From positions 62,001 to 126,000 of the forward strand of contig JAILRA010000075.1 in assembly GCA_024698715.1 (NCBI GenBank): a stretch of 64,000 nucleotides of DNA, in the 5' to 3' direction. The DNA is from Lachnospiraceae bacterium (GTDB lineage Bacteria; Bacillota; Clostridia; Lachnospirales; Lachnospiraceae). The translations under genes were made by a program, and so were the position numbers. This document shows, in pieces, positions 42,279 through 50,264 of the stretch. Within the stretch, counting starts at the first letter, position 1. Each line of letters begins with the position of its first letter. The notes under the pieces were generated by a model that saw nothing but the letters and a program-made list of their open reading frames with translations, did not search any database and was not told where the DNA came from.

Positions 42279-43169
42279 ATGTCTGAAAACAGAAAAATAG
42301 AAAAAATCGATAAAGACAAACCGAATATAAACTGGTATCCAGGTCATATGACCAAAGCCGTCAGGATGATGGAAGAGAATATCAAACTTGTGGATCTGGT
42401 CATAGAGATCATTGATGCCAGAGCACCTCTTTCTTCGAGGAATCCGGATATCGACAGACTTGCTAAGAACAAATTCCGCCTTGTTCTGATGAACAAATCG
42501 GATATGGCTGATAAAGAAGAAAATCTCAGATGGGTTTCTTATTTTGAAGAGAAAAACATCAAATGCGTTCTTATCAATTCCAGGACCAAGCAGGGGATAA
42601 ATAATCTGGATAAGATCATAAGAGAAGTCTGCAGGGAAAAGATCGAACGTGATAAAAAAAGAGGAATAGTCAAAAGAAGCATAAAATGTATGGTAGTGGG
42701 AATTCCCAATGTCGGAAAATCCACGTTTATCAATGCTCTGTCGGGTAAAGCTTCCGCGAAAACAGGTAATAAGCCGGGAGTCACCAAAGGAAAACAGTGG
42801 ATAAGCATAAAAAATGATTTTGAACTGCTGGACACACCCGGTATCCTCTGGCCTAAGTTTGAAGATAAAAGTACCGGCGTGGTTCTGGCGCTCATCGGTT
42901 CCGTCAACGATGACATCCTTCAGTTTGAAGAACTTGCTTTCAGTCTCATAAGTGAACTGAATGCCAAATATCCCGGAATATTCAAAGAAAAACTCGATAT
43001 CGATGCCACTGATGAGATCGACATCCTGAAAGAGTATTCCGAAAAAAGAAGTCTTCTAAAAGCAGGCGGCGAGATCGATGTTCAGAGAGGAGCCAAAATG
43101 CTCATAGATGATTTCCGAAGCAATAAACTCGGTTATTTTACATTGGATAATATTCCCGAAAATCAATAA
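42279..43169 (+). CDS. rbgA: Ribosome biogenesis GTPase RbgA (YlqF)
   Basis: A 296-residue circularly permuted GTPase that acts in late 50S assembly. The motif order is G4-G1-G3: VLMNKSDMADK first, then P-loop VGIPNVGKSTFINALSGKAS and GNKPGVTKGKQW, then LLDTPGILWPK. It opens with INWYPGHMTKAVRMMEENIK, the family hallmark. The position between signal peptidase and rnhB is standard for Firmicutes. Confidence 0.95.
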   Translation: MSENRKIEKIDKDKPNINWYPGHMTKAVRMMEENIKLVDLVIEIIDARAPLSSRNPDIDRLAKNKFRLVLMNKSDMADKEENLRWVSYFEEKNIKCVLINSRTKQGINNLDKIIREVCREKIERDKKRGIVKRSIKCMVVGIPNVGKSTFINALSGKASAKTGNKPGVTKGKQWISIKNDFELLDTPGILWPKFEDKSTGVVLALIGSVNDDILQFEELAFSLISELNAKYPGIFKEKLDIDATDEIDILKEYSEKRSLLKAGGEIDVQRGAKMLIDDFRSNKLGYFTLDNIPENQ

Positions 43170-43191
43170 TTATCAAAGGACTAATTTTGTT

Positions 43192-43737
43192 ATGAACGAG
43201 ACATTAAAAGAAGTGTTGAAAACCAGTCTGTATTTTCTCGGACTTTTGCTTGTAGCTCTGTTTATAGTTACTTTTATCGGACAGAGAACCGTTGTTGACG
43301 GCAACAGTATGAACGATACATTATTTGACAAGGATAATCTTATAGTGGATAAGATCACTTATCGTTTTAAAGATCCACAGAGATTCGATGTTATAGTATT
43401 TCCTTATCAGAAAAGCACGAGAAATTATTTTATCAAACGAATAATCGGTCTGCCCGGTGAAACCGTATATATCGATGATGACGGAAACATATTTATCAAT
43501 GATGTTCTTCTTGAAGAAGATTACGGTAAAGAGGTGATCAGGGATCCGGGGATCGCATCCAAGCCGATTTTACTGGGAGAAAACGAGTATTTTGTAATGG
43601 GTGACAACAGAAATGACTCTTTTGACTCCAGATTTTATGCCGTAGGAAACATAAACCGAAAAGAGATCATTGGCAGAGCGTGGCTCAGAGTGTATCCGTT
43701 CAACAAGATCGGTTTTGTTAAAAAGAAAGATAAATGA
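43192..43737 (+). CDS. lepB: Signal peptidase I (second copy)
   Basis: A 181-residue type I signal peptidase: membrane helix (SLYFLGLLLVALFIVTFIG, about residues 12-30), Ser in VVDGNSMNDTL, Lys in TRNYFIKRIIGLPGE, box E in YFVMGDNRNDSFDSRF. The frame reaches back inside rbgA, but AAAGGA 12 bases before ATG 43192 sets the start. It differs clearly from the first copy, so the two are not a recent duplication. Confidence 0.92.
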   Translation: MNETLKEVLKTSLYFLGLLLVALFIVTFIGQRTVVDGNSMNDTLFDKDNLIVDKITYRFKDPQRFDVIVFPYQKSTRNYFIKRIIGLPGETVYIDDDGNIFINDVLLEEDYGKEVIRDPGIASKPILLGENEYFVMGDNRNDSFDSRFYAVGNINRKEIIGRAWLRVYPFNKIGFVKKKDK

Positions 43738-43752
43738 TATTCGGGGTTATTT

Positions 43753-44391
43753 ATGAGAGAATTAAAAGGCGAAAAACTTGAAGCCGAATTAAAACGTATA
43801 GAAGCACTTAAGCAATATGAGAAAGAATATGAAAAATTCGGCTATGTCTGCGGTATAGACGAAGTCGGAAGAGGTCCTTTTGCCGGCCCTGTTGTGGCAT
43901 GTGCCGTAATTTTACCTAAAGATTGTTCTATTCTGTATATTAATGATTCCAAGAAATTATCCGAAAAAAGAAGAGAAGAGCTTTATGACATGATCACTTC
44001 GCAGGCTGTTTCATACGGAATAGGCATAAGGGATAATAAAAGGATTGACGAGATAAACATTCTTAATGCCACTTATGAAGCGATGAGGGATGCGATTGCG
44101 AATCTTTCGGTCAAACCCGATATTCTTTTAAACGATGCGGTTACGATACCGGGAGTTGATATCAGGCAGATACCCATCATCAAAGGTGATGCCAAGAGTA
44201 TATCCATAGGTGCGGCTTCAATCGTCGCCAAGGTCACCAGAGACAGGATGATGGCTGAATTCGACAAGATCTATCCCGGATATGATCTCGCGAAGAATAA
44301 AGGATACGGTACCGCGTCGCATATTGAGGGATTAAAGAAACTCGGCCCCTGCGAAATTCACAGATATTCGTTCATACATAATTATATTTAA
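43753..44391 (+). CDS. rnhB: Ribonuclease HII
   Basis: A 212-residue RNase HII, which removes ribonucleotides from DNA. Active-site motifs: VCGIDEVGRGPFAGPVVACA (DEVGRG, about residues 36-41), NDSKKLSEKRREEL, IKGDAKSISIGAASIVAKVT and RDRMM, ending GYDLAKNKGYGTASHIEGL. An N-terminal helix of about 30 residues precedes the domain. Confidence 0.95.
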   Translation: MRELKGEKLEAELKRIEALKQYEKEYEKFGYVCGIDEVGRGPFAGPVVACAVILPKDCSILYINDSKKLSEKRREELYDMITSQAVSYGIGIRDNKRIDEINILNATYEAMRDAIANLSVKPDILLNDAVTIPGVDIRQIPIIKGDAKSISIGAASIVAKVTRDRMMAEFDKIYPGYDLAKNKGYGTASHIEGLKKLGPCEIHRYSFIHNYI

Positions 44392-44401
44392 AGAGGCTTA
44401 A

Positions 44402-46138
44402 GTGGATAATATAAACACCAATTATTTGAATATCAATTCCGTTTCCGGAGTACAGAGAAACGAGTTTACCAGGGAAGGTCTTAATATTGACAAGACAGGC
44501 CTTGATTTGCTTCGTGAATTGTCTTCCGGTGAAACTTTTCGCGGACAGGTCGTAGATATCAATCAGAATGTTGCCACGATCCTTGTGGGGGATGATGCCA
44601 GGATCACCGCAAACGTAAATCCCGATATCAGTTTAAGCGTCGGACAGAGTGTTGTCTTTGAAGTTAATTCCGAATCCGACAATTCCATTTCTCTAAGAAC
44701 ACTATTTACCAATATAGCAAATGAAAATATAGCCAATAATGCTCTGGAACAGGCCAATGTCCCGATCAACGCGACATCGCTTGCTCTTGTTTCCACGCTC
44801 ATGGAAGAAGGCATGAGCATAGATAAGGATTCCATTGCCCAGTTATACAGAAATATTGTCTCAAATCCCGAAGTCAGACCGCAAGAGATAATCCGTATGA
44901 AACAGATCGGGCTGGAACTCACTTCGGACAATATTGCGAGATTTGATTCGGTATTGAATTTCGAAAGCAAGATCTCAAATTCCATCAATACCGTTATTAA
45001 TCAGATTCCTCTGGAACTTGCCGCACAGGCTGACGCCGACCTTTCGACTGCCATTAAAATGGCTTCGGATTTTATTGATGCTTCTACTGAAGGTAAGACT
45101 GAAGTATCCGTTTCATTGGGTAACACCGGTTTTGAAAACGAAGCACTTCTTTCATCTGAAGGCGGCGAAGGAAATCTTGAAGGTGAAAATCCCGAAGACC
45201 TGCTTAAATCTGCACCTGAAGCATTAAAAAATGTTATTTCGGATCTGGATGAAGGAATCTTATCGGGTGAGGAAAGTGCTCTGATAAAAGAGAATGCTGC
45301 TTCGCAGATAGATCTTTCGGAACAGATAGTTCTGACCAACAAGGATTTTGACGGTTTAAGCGCAATGATCTCGAAAGACAATGCATTCGGCAATGAAATG
45401 CTCGATAAACTGTCAAACGGTGAAAAGATAGATCTTGAAGAACTGTTAAAAACATTCGATTCCATTCTTAAAGACGAGAATGTTTCGGATGCCATGAAAA
45501 AGAGTCTAATCAAATCGGAATTATTCCAGAATTCGATCACCGATAAGTTTTCGGAAAAATGGCTTCTTGAACCGAATGAGATAAAAGATGCTGATTCACT
45601 TAACAATCATTACAATAAGATCCTTCAGAATACCGATAAGATCATTGAATCGATGCAGAATACGTTTAAGGGAAACGACAATCTTTCGCAAAGTGTTAAT
45701 TCTTTCAGGGAAAACGTACAGTTCCTTCAGACTCTTAACGATCTGACACCTTATGTACAGCTTCCCGTATTGCTTAACAATAAATCCAATACAGGCGATC
45801 TGTATGTATATGCAAACAAGAAGAATCTTCTGGCAAATAAAGATAATATTTCCGCCGTATTAAGACTTGATATGAAAAATCTCGGCAGAGTGGAAGTATA
45901 TGTAAAACTTAATTCAAACAAGAATCTTTCTACTGATTTTACCCTTCCGGATGAAGATACTCTTAAGTTCATTGAACAGCATATCGGATTGCTTAATGAT
46001 AAACTTGAAAATCTCGGCTTTAAAGTAACCAATTCATTTAACACAAAGAGCGAAGCACCTCAGGTCCTGATGGATGAAGAGGATGCTTCCGACAAAAAAG
46101 ATTCGATCGGCTTTTACAGATTTGACGTGAGGGCGTAA
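44402..46138 (+). CDS. FliK-like protein (YlqG position)
   Basis: A 578-residue protein without membrane segments. Its C-terminal part (about residues 470-565) resembles the flagellar hook-length control C-domain: AVLRLDMKNLGRVEVYVKLN then DEDTLKFIEQHIGLLNDKLE and NLGFKV. The N-terminal 450 residues are acidic and Asn/Ser/Glu-rich with no motif recognised. It starts with GTG 44402 behind AGAGG. It is followed by an FlhB-C-like gene, matching the ylqG-ylqH pair next to rnhB in B. subtilis. No true flagellar gene lies in the window. Confidence 0.7.
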   Translation: MDNINTNYLNINSVSGVQRNEFTREGLNIDKTGLDLLRELSSGETFRGQVVDINQNVATILVGDDARITANVNPDISLSVGQSVVFEVNSESDNSISLRTLFTNIANENIANNALEQANVPINATSLALVSTLMEEGMSIDKDSIAQLYRNIVSNPEVRPQEIIRMKQIGLELTSDNIARFDSVLNFESKISNSINTVINQIPLELAAQADADLSTAIKMASDFIDASTEGKTEVSVSLGNTGFENEALLSSEGGEGNLEGENPEDLLKSAPEALKNVISDLDEGILSGEESALIKENAASQIDLSEQIVLTNKDFDGLSAMISKDNAFGNEMLDKLSNGEKIDLEELLKTFDSILKDENVSDAMKKSLIKSELFQNSITDKFSEKWLLEPNEIKDADSLNNHYNKILQNTDKIIESMQNTFKGNDNLSQSVNSFRENVQFLQTLNDLTPYVQLPVLLNNKSNTGDLYVYANKKNLLANKDNISAVLRLDMKNLGRVEVYVKLNSNKNLSTDFTLPDEDTLKFIEQHIGLLNDKLENLGFKVTNSFNTKSEAPQVLMDEEDASDKKDSIGFYRFDVRA

Positions 46139-46142
46139 ACAT

Positions 46143-46421
46143 ATGGAAAAAAGAAAAATCCGACATGCGATTGCATTGGAATATGATCCGAATAACGATA
46201 ACGCGCCCAAAGTAGTTGCCAGCGGGCAGGGAATTCTGGCTGATAAGATCGTGGAGAAAGCAAAAGAAAACAAAGTTCCCGTCCATAAGGACTCAAAACT
46301 TGCCGATACTTTGTCCCGTCTGGAAGTCGGACAGGAAATTCCGCCGGAACTTTATGAGGTTGTTGCCGAAATTCTTGTTTTTGTCGATGCAATGGATAAG
46401 ATAAGGGCTAAAGCGAAATAA
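46143..46421 (+). CDS. Stand-alone FlhB C-terminal-like protein (YlqH)
   Basis: A 92-residue protein equal to the cytoplasmic FlhB/EscU C-terminal domain: RHAIALEYDPNNDNAPKVVA, SGQGILADKIVEKAKENKVP, VHKDSKLADTLSRLEVGQEI. In FlhB this part follows the autocleavage site NPTH; here the protein starts where the cleaved fragment would begin. It likely binds the neighbouring FliK-like protein, as FlhB-C does FliK. Its function outside flagella is unknown. Confidence 0.85.
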   Translation: MEKRKIRHAIALEYDPNNDNAPKVVASGQGILADKIVEKAKENKVPVHKDSKLADTLSRLEVGQEIPPELYEVVAEILVFVDAMDKIRAKAK

Positions 46422-46432
46422 GGAGAAAAACA

Positions 46433-46789
46433 ATTAATAAACGAAGATCCGGAAACGAACATGAAGAAAGGTCCGTTGATTATCTTGAGAAGAACGGAGT
46501 AAGGATAATTGACGTTAATTTCAGCTGTAAAATAGGTGAAATAGATATTATTGGAAAGGACGGGGATTATCTCGTCTTTTTTGAAGTTAAATACAGAAGT
46601 TCTTCGGTTTACGGTTCTCCGTCCGAAGCAGTAAATTATCGTAAACAGAAAAAAATATGCAGAGTAAGCGATTATTTCAGACTTATAAAAGGCATTCCGG
46701 AAGATACGCCGATAAGATATGATGTTATCGCGATTACAGGGGAAGAAATAGATTGGATAAAGAATGCTTTTGAATATATTGGAAGATAA
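46433..46789 (+). CDS. yraN: UPF0102 (YraN) nuclease-like protein, ATT start
   Basis: A 118-residue UPF0102/YraN protein. The restriction-endonuclease-like core is plain: NFSCKIGEIDIIGKDGDYLV, FFEVKYRSS and EAVNYRKQKKICRVSDYF. There is no ATG, GTG or TTG in frame at the 5' end. The ribosome binding site AGGAG (46421-46425) lies 7 bases before ATT 46433, and translation from there gives NKRRSGNEHEERSVDYLE, the usual YraN N-terminus. ATT is thus the most likely start codon. Function in the family is not settled. Confidence 0.8.
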   Translation: MNKRRSGNEHEERSVDYLEKNGVRIIDVNFSCKIGEIDIIGKDGDYLVFFEVKYRSSSVYGSPSEAVNYRKQKKICRVSDYFRLIKGIPEDTPIRYDVIAITGEEIDWIKNAFEYIGR

Positions 46790-46859
46790 ACTGAATTATG
46801 TTTTATGTATTTTATAAAGAGTATGAATGATCGAATCTTGAATACAGGTGAGAATATTA

Positions 46860-46888
46860 AAAAAGACCTGCTGATTGCAGGTCTTTTT
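46860..46888. terminator. Bidirectional terminator after yraN
   Basis: AAAAAGACCTGC (46860-46871) and GCAGGTCTTTTT (46877-46888) are perfect complements around TGATT, so it serves yraN and the convergent gene. Confidence 0.9.
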
Positions 46889-46899
46889 GATAATAAACT

Positions 46900-47271
46900 T
46901 TATTCGTATAATTTGAAAACTTTTTTAAGGAAGCTGTCCATTTCTTTGTCAGAGATGACTTCTTTGTACTGAGAATCCGCTTCCGATTCGGGAAGACGGG
47001 AATTCTTGACATCTTCTTTGGCTGAAACGAGAGAGAAGTCATCAAGTTTCGGAGTTGCATTTGCGACTTTGCCGGCTGATGCATATTTTGAATATGTAAC
47101 AGGCGCGGAATAGTCTTTGCCGTCTATGGATAACGATACAGCTGTATCGTCGTTTTTCTCGGCCTTGGAAGGAAATTCCTTGTTCAGATCCTGGACTTTT
47201 TTGATGGATTCTGCCGAGAATTTCGAATATATATTCATTTGTGAGCTTAATTCGTATGCACCGATTCTCAT
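46900..47271 (-). CDS. Small protein of unknown function
   Basis: A 123-residue soluble, charged protein, starting MRIGAYELSSQMNIYSKFSA and ending FLKKVFKLYE. No membrane segment, no cysteine and no domain recognised; the middle is Ser/Ala/Lys-rich and probably disordered. The N-terminus recalls those of FlgM-like proteins (MRI-AY--xxQ), but the rest does not support that. GAGGG precedes the ATG on the minus strand. It shares the intergenic region with the PilZ gene. Confidence 0.6.
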   Translation of the reverse strand: MRIGAYELSSQMNIYSKFSAESIKKVQDLNKEFPSKAEKNDDTAVSLSIDGKDYSAPVTYSKYASAGKVANATPKLDDFSLVSAKEDVKNSRLPESEADSQYKEVISDKEMDSFLKKVFKLYE

Positions 47272-47355
47272 ATATTAACCCTCAAAAATCAAATATATTC
47301 CCTATATACTACTTCGAACATTATATCATAAAGTTTAGTAAAAAACAGTATTTTA

Positions 47356-47384
47356 TTGACACAAATTTTTTAAGACTTTAAAAT
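47356..47384 (+). promoter_or_regulatory. Promoter of the PilZ gene
   Basis: TTGACA (47356-47361), 17-bp spacer, TAAAAT (47379-47384). Confidence 0.75.
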
Positions 47385-47448
47385 ATTAATCAGATGGGAC
47401 AAATAAAGATATTTATTTTTTGACCGGATTTATTGGAGGGTTTATTTT

Positions 47449-47799
47449 ATGAACGACAGAAGAAAGTCAAAGAGGATTGAACTTGAAGCCAAACTGTTCG
47501 TCAAAAGACTCGATAAACAGGAAGCTCAGGAGATCAATATAGATGTTTTTGATATTTCGACTTCCGGGATCGGGTTTAACTGCAACGAGGCACTGACGAT
47601 CGGAGCCGTATATGATACAGATCTTACCTTATGGAATAAAGATATTATCCATACATTTATTGAGATTGTCCGAATTTCCAAGACCGATTCGACATTCCAG
47701 TACGGTGGCATTTTTATAGGAATGCCCGAAATGGATGTTAAGCGTATAGAGATTTATGATACCATCAATACATACTCAAAAGACGGCGCAAAAGAATAA
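47449..47799 (+). CDS. PilZ-domain protein
   Basis: A 116-residue single-domain PilZ-like protein. The c-di-GMP-binding pattern is present: NDRRKSKRIELEA (RxxxR type) and VFDISTSGIGFNCN (D/NxSxxG). Such proteins bind cyclic di-GMP and adjust motility, secretion or polysaccharide production; the partner is unknown. Good ribosome binding site (GGAGGG). No diguanylate cyclase in the window. Confidence 0.85.
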   Translation: MNDRRKSKRIELEAKLFVKRLDKQEAQEINIDVFDISTSGIGFNCNEALTIGAVYDTDLTLWNKDIIHTFIEIVRISKTDSTFQYGGIFIGMPEMDVKRIEIYDTINTYSKDGAKE

Positions 47800-47897
47800 A
47801 ATAATTTTAAAAATGTGTTATTTATACACAGTCAAGTAAATATTTACAAAAAATTTCAAAAACAATCGTATTTATTGTACAAAACTTATATTAAACA

Positions 47898-47950
47898 TTG
47901 TATATTCAACCCTAATTTAGTAAAATAGACTAAGTGGGGTTGATTTTTTA
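47898..47950 (+). promoter_or_regulatory. Hairpin and promoter upstream of the EF-G paralogue
   Basis: TTGTAT (47898-47903), 17-bp spacer, TAAAAT (47921-47926) form a good promoter. The same stretch contains CAACCC (47908-47913) pairing with GGGTTG (47937-47942), plus TTAG/CTAA inside, followed by ATTTTTTATT, so it also looks like the terminator of the PilZ gene. The two functions overlap. Confidence 0.5.
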
Positions 47951-48000
47951 TTAAGGGGATTTTTTATTTCAGCCTCAAATAAAAACTCGGAGGTTGCAAC

Positions 48001-50091
48001 ATGAACATTTACACAACGGATAAGATTCGTAATGTCTGTTTATTGGGTCACGGAGGTGCCGGAAAAACTTCGCTTGCGGAAGCTATGGCATATCTTGGCG
48101 GAATTACTTCAAGAATGGGTAAGATCGTTGATGGAAATACTGTCAGTGATTACGGCAAAGAAGAGGTAAAAAGACAGATTTCAATTTCTACATCCCTTAT
48201 TCCCGTAGAATGGAACGGATGTAAGATCAATATATTGGATACTCCCGGATTTTTTGATTTTGTAGGCGAAGCTGAAGAAGCTGCTTCCGCTGCAGATGCT
48301 GCAATCATTGTAGTTTCAGGAAAAGCCGGCGTAGAAGTAGGTACTGAGAGAGCATGGGATATCTGTGAGAAATATAAACTTCCCAGAATGTTCTTTGTTA
48401 CCGATATGGATATCGACAATGCATCGTACAGACAGGTTGTTGAAGATCTGACTGCTCTTTACGGAAAGAAGATCGCTCCTTTCCATCTTCCTATTCGTGA
48501 GAACGAAAAATTTGTAGGATATGTTAACGTAGTATCCGAGCAGGCTTACAGATGGGAAGGCAAGGAAGCGAAGGAATGTGATATTCCCGATGCCAATAAG
48601 GAATATCTTGAAAGCTACAAAGAGACTTTAATGGAAGCTGTAGCCGAAACGAGTGAAGAACTTATGGAAAGATATTTCGGCGGTGAGACGTTCTCTGAAA
48701 ACGAGATCCGTCAGGCTTTGAGAGTATCCGTTAACGATTGCAGTATCGTTCCCATTTCAATGGGTTCAAACGTACTCTGCCAGGGTATCTATACACTGCT
48801 TGACGATATTGTTAAATATCTTCCCGGTCCTGATTCCAGAACTGTTGCAGGTATCGACTTAAAGACAAACGAAGTATTTGAAGCAAATTATGATTTTGCA
48901 AAGACAAAATCCGCATATATCTTCAAAACCATCGTCGATCCTTTCATCGGTAAGTACTCACTTATAAAGGTTATGTCCGGTGTTCTTAAGACTGATGACC
49001 TTATGTATAACGATGAAAAGCAGGTTGAAGAGAAGATCGGTAAGATATATCTCCTTCAGGGTAATAAACCCATTGAAGTTTCCGAACTTCATGCCGGAGA
49101 TATCGGTGCACTTGCAAAGATCACCGCAGCAAGAACAGGAAATACGCTTTCAACCAAGGCTCATATCATAAGATTCGGCAAGGCTGATCTTCCCAAACCT
49201 TATACATACAAGAGATACCATGCAGTTAATAAGGCTGATGTTGACAAGATCGCACAGTCACTTCAGAAGATCATGCATGAAGATCTTACCGTTAAGGCTG
49301 TTAACGATTCCGAAAACAAGCAGATGCTCCTTTACGGAATGGGTGATCTTCATCTCGATGTTATCCAGTCAAGACTTGAAAATGAATATAAGGTTAAGAT
49401 CGATCTGACAAAGCCGAAGGTAGCTTTCAGAGAAACGATCAAGAAAAAATCCGATGTTGAATACAAATACAAAAAGCAGTCCGGCGGACACGGCCAGTAC
49501 GGACATGTCAAGATGCGTTTTGAAAGCTCGGGCGATCTTGAGGCACCTTATGTATTTGAAGAAGAAGTTGTCGGCGGTGCAGTTCCCAAGAACTATTTCC
49601 CTGCAGTTGAAAAAGGACTTCAGGAATCGGTTCTCAGAGGACCTCTTGCAGCTTATCCCGTAGTCGGTGTTAAGGCTATTCTTTATGATGGATCTTATCA
49701 TCCCGTAGACTCTTCCGAAATGGCATTTAAGATGGCAACGATCCAGGCGTTCAAAAAAGGATTTATGGAAGCCGGACCTATTCTTCTTGAGCCTATCGCT
49801 TCACTTAAGGTTACAGTTCCCAATGATTTTACCGGTGATGTAATGGGTGACCTTAACAAGAGAAGAGGCAGAGTACTCGGTATGAATCCTGCAGGAAACG
49901 GCAAGACGGTTGTTGAAGCCGATATCCCCATGATGAGTCTTTTCGGATATTGTACGGATCTTCGTTCAATGACCGGCGGACGTGGCGATTACGAATATGA
50001 ATTCGCACGTTACGAACAGGCTCCTTCGGATATTCAGGAAGCTGAAGTTAAGGAAAGAGCAGACAAAGTTGCCGAGGGCAATGCTGAATAA
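48001..50091 (+). CDS. EF-G paralogue (EF-G2/FusA-like GTPase)
   Basis: A 696-residue translational GTPase with EF-G domain order. The P-loop is CLLGHGGAGKTSLAEAMAYL instead of the canonical AHIDAGKT; G3 is ILDTPGFFDFVGE; the G4 NKxD is replaced by VTDMDIDN. Domain IV has KSDVEYKYKKQSGGHGQYGH and domain V ends FTGDVMGDLNKRRGRVLGM. These changes mark a second EF-G type seen beside the main fusA in many Firmicutes; its role is uncertain. GGAGG before ATG. The main fusA-tufA operon is not here. Confidence 0.85.
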   Translation: MNIYTTDKIRNVCLLGHGGAGKTSLAEAMAYLGGITSRMGKIVDGNTVSDYGKEEVKRQISISTSLIPVEWNGCKINILDTPGFFDFVGEAEEAASAADAAIIVVSGKAGVEVGTERAWDICEKYKLPRMFFVTDMDIDNASYRQVVEDLTALYGKKIAPFHLPIRENEKFVGYVNVVSEQAYRWEGKEAKECDIPDANKEYLESYKETLMEAVAETSEELMERYFGGETFSENEIRQALRVSVNDCSIVPISMGSNVLCQGIYTLLDDIVKYLPGPDSRTVAGIDLKTNEVFEANYDFAKTKSAYIFKTIVDPFIGKYSLIKVMSGVLKTDDLMYNDEKQVEEKIGKIYLLQGNKPIEVSELHAGDIGALAKITAARTGNTLSTKAHIIRFGKADLPKPYTYKRYHAVNKADVDKIAQSLQKIMHEDLTVKAVNDSENKQMLLYGMGDLHLDVIQSRLENEYKVKIDLTKPKVAFRETIKKKSDVEYKYKKQSGGHGQYGHVKMRFESSGDLEAPYVFEEEVVGGAVPKNYFPAVEKGLQESVLRGPLAAYPVVGVKAILYDGSYHPVDSSEMAFKMATIQAFKKGFMEAGPILLEPIASLKVTVPNDFTGDVMGDLNKRRGRVLGMNPAGNGKTVVEADIPMMSLFGYCTDLRSMTGGRGDYEYEFARYEQAPSDIQEAEVKERADKVAEGNAE

Positions 50092-50190
50092 TGCTGAAAA
50101 ATTGTTTTATATAGACATTTTGGCAAACGGTCGGAGTTTTATGCTTCGGCCGTATTGCTTTGATAAAGGCATTTTATTATTTTCTTTTAT

Positions 50191-50219
50191 TTGACTTTTT
50201 ATCGTCAGATACTTAAAAT
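50191..50219 (+). promoter_or_regulatory. leuS promoter
   Basis: TTGACT (50191-50196), 17-bp spacer, TAAAAT (50214-50219). Upstream, a weak hairpin (ACGGTCGGA/TTCGGCCGT, about 50132-50157) may end the EF-G transcript, but its T-run is poor. Confidence 0.7.
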
Positions 50220-50264
50220 GAAGTAGTTAATAAATATGATTTATCTATTAAAAGTGAGGATGTT

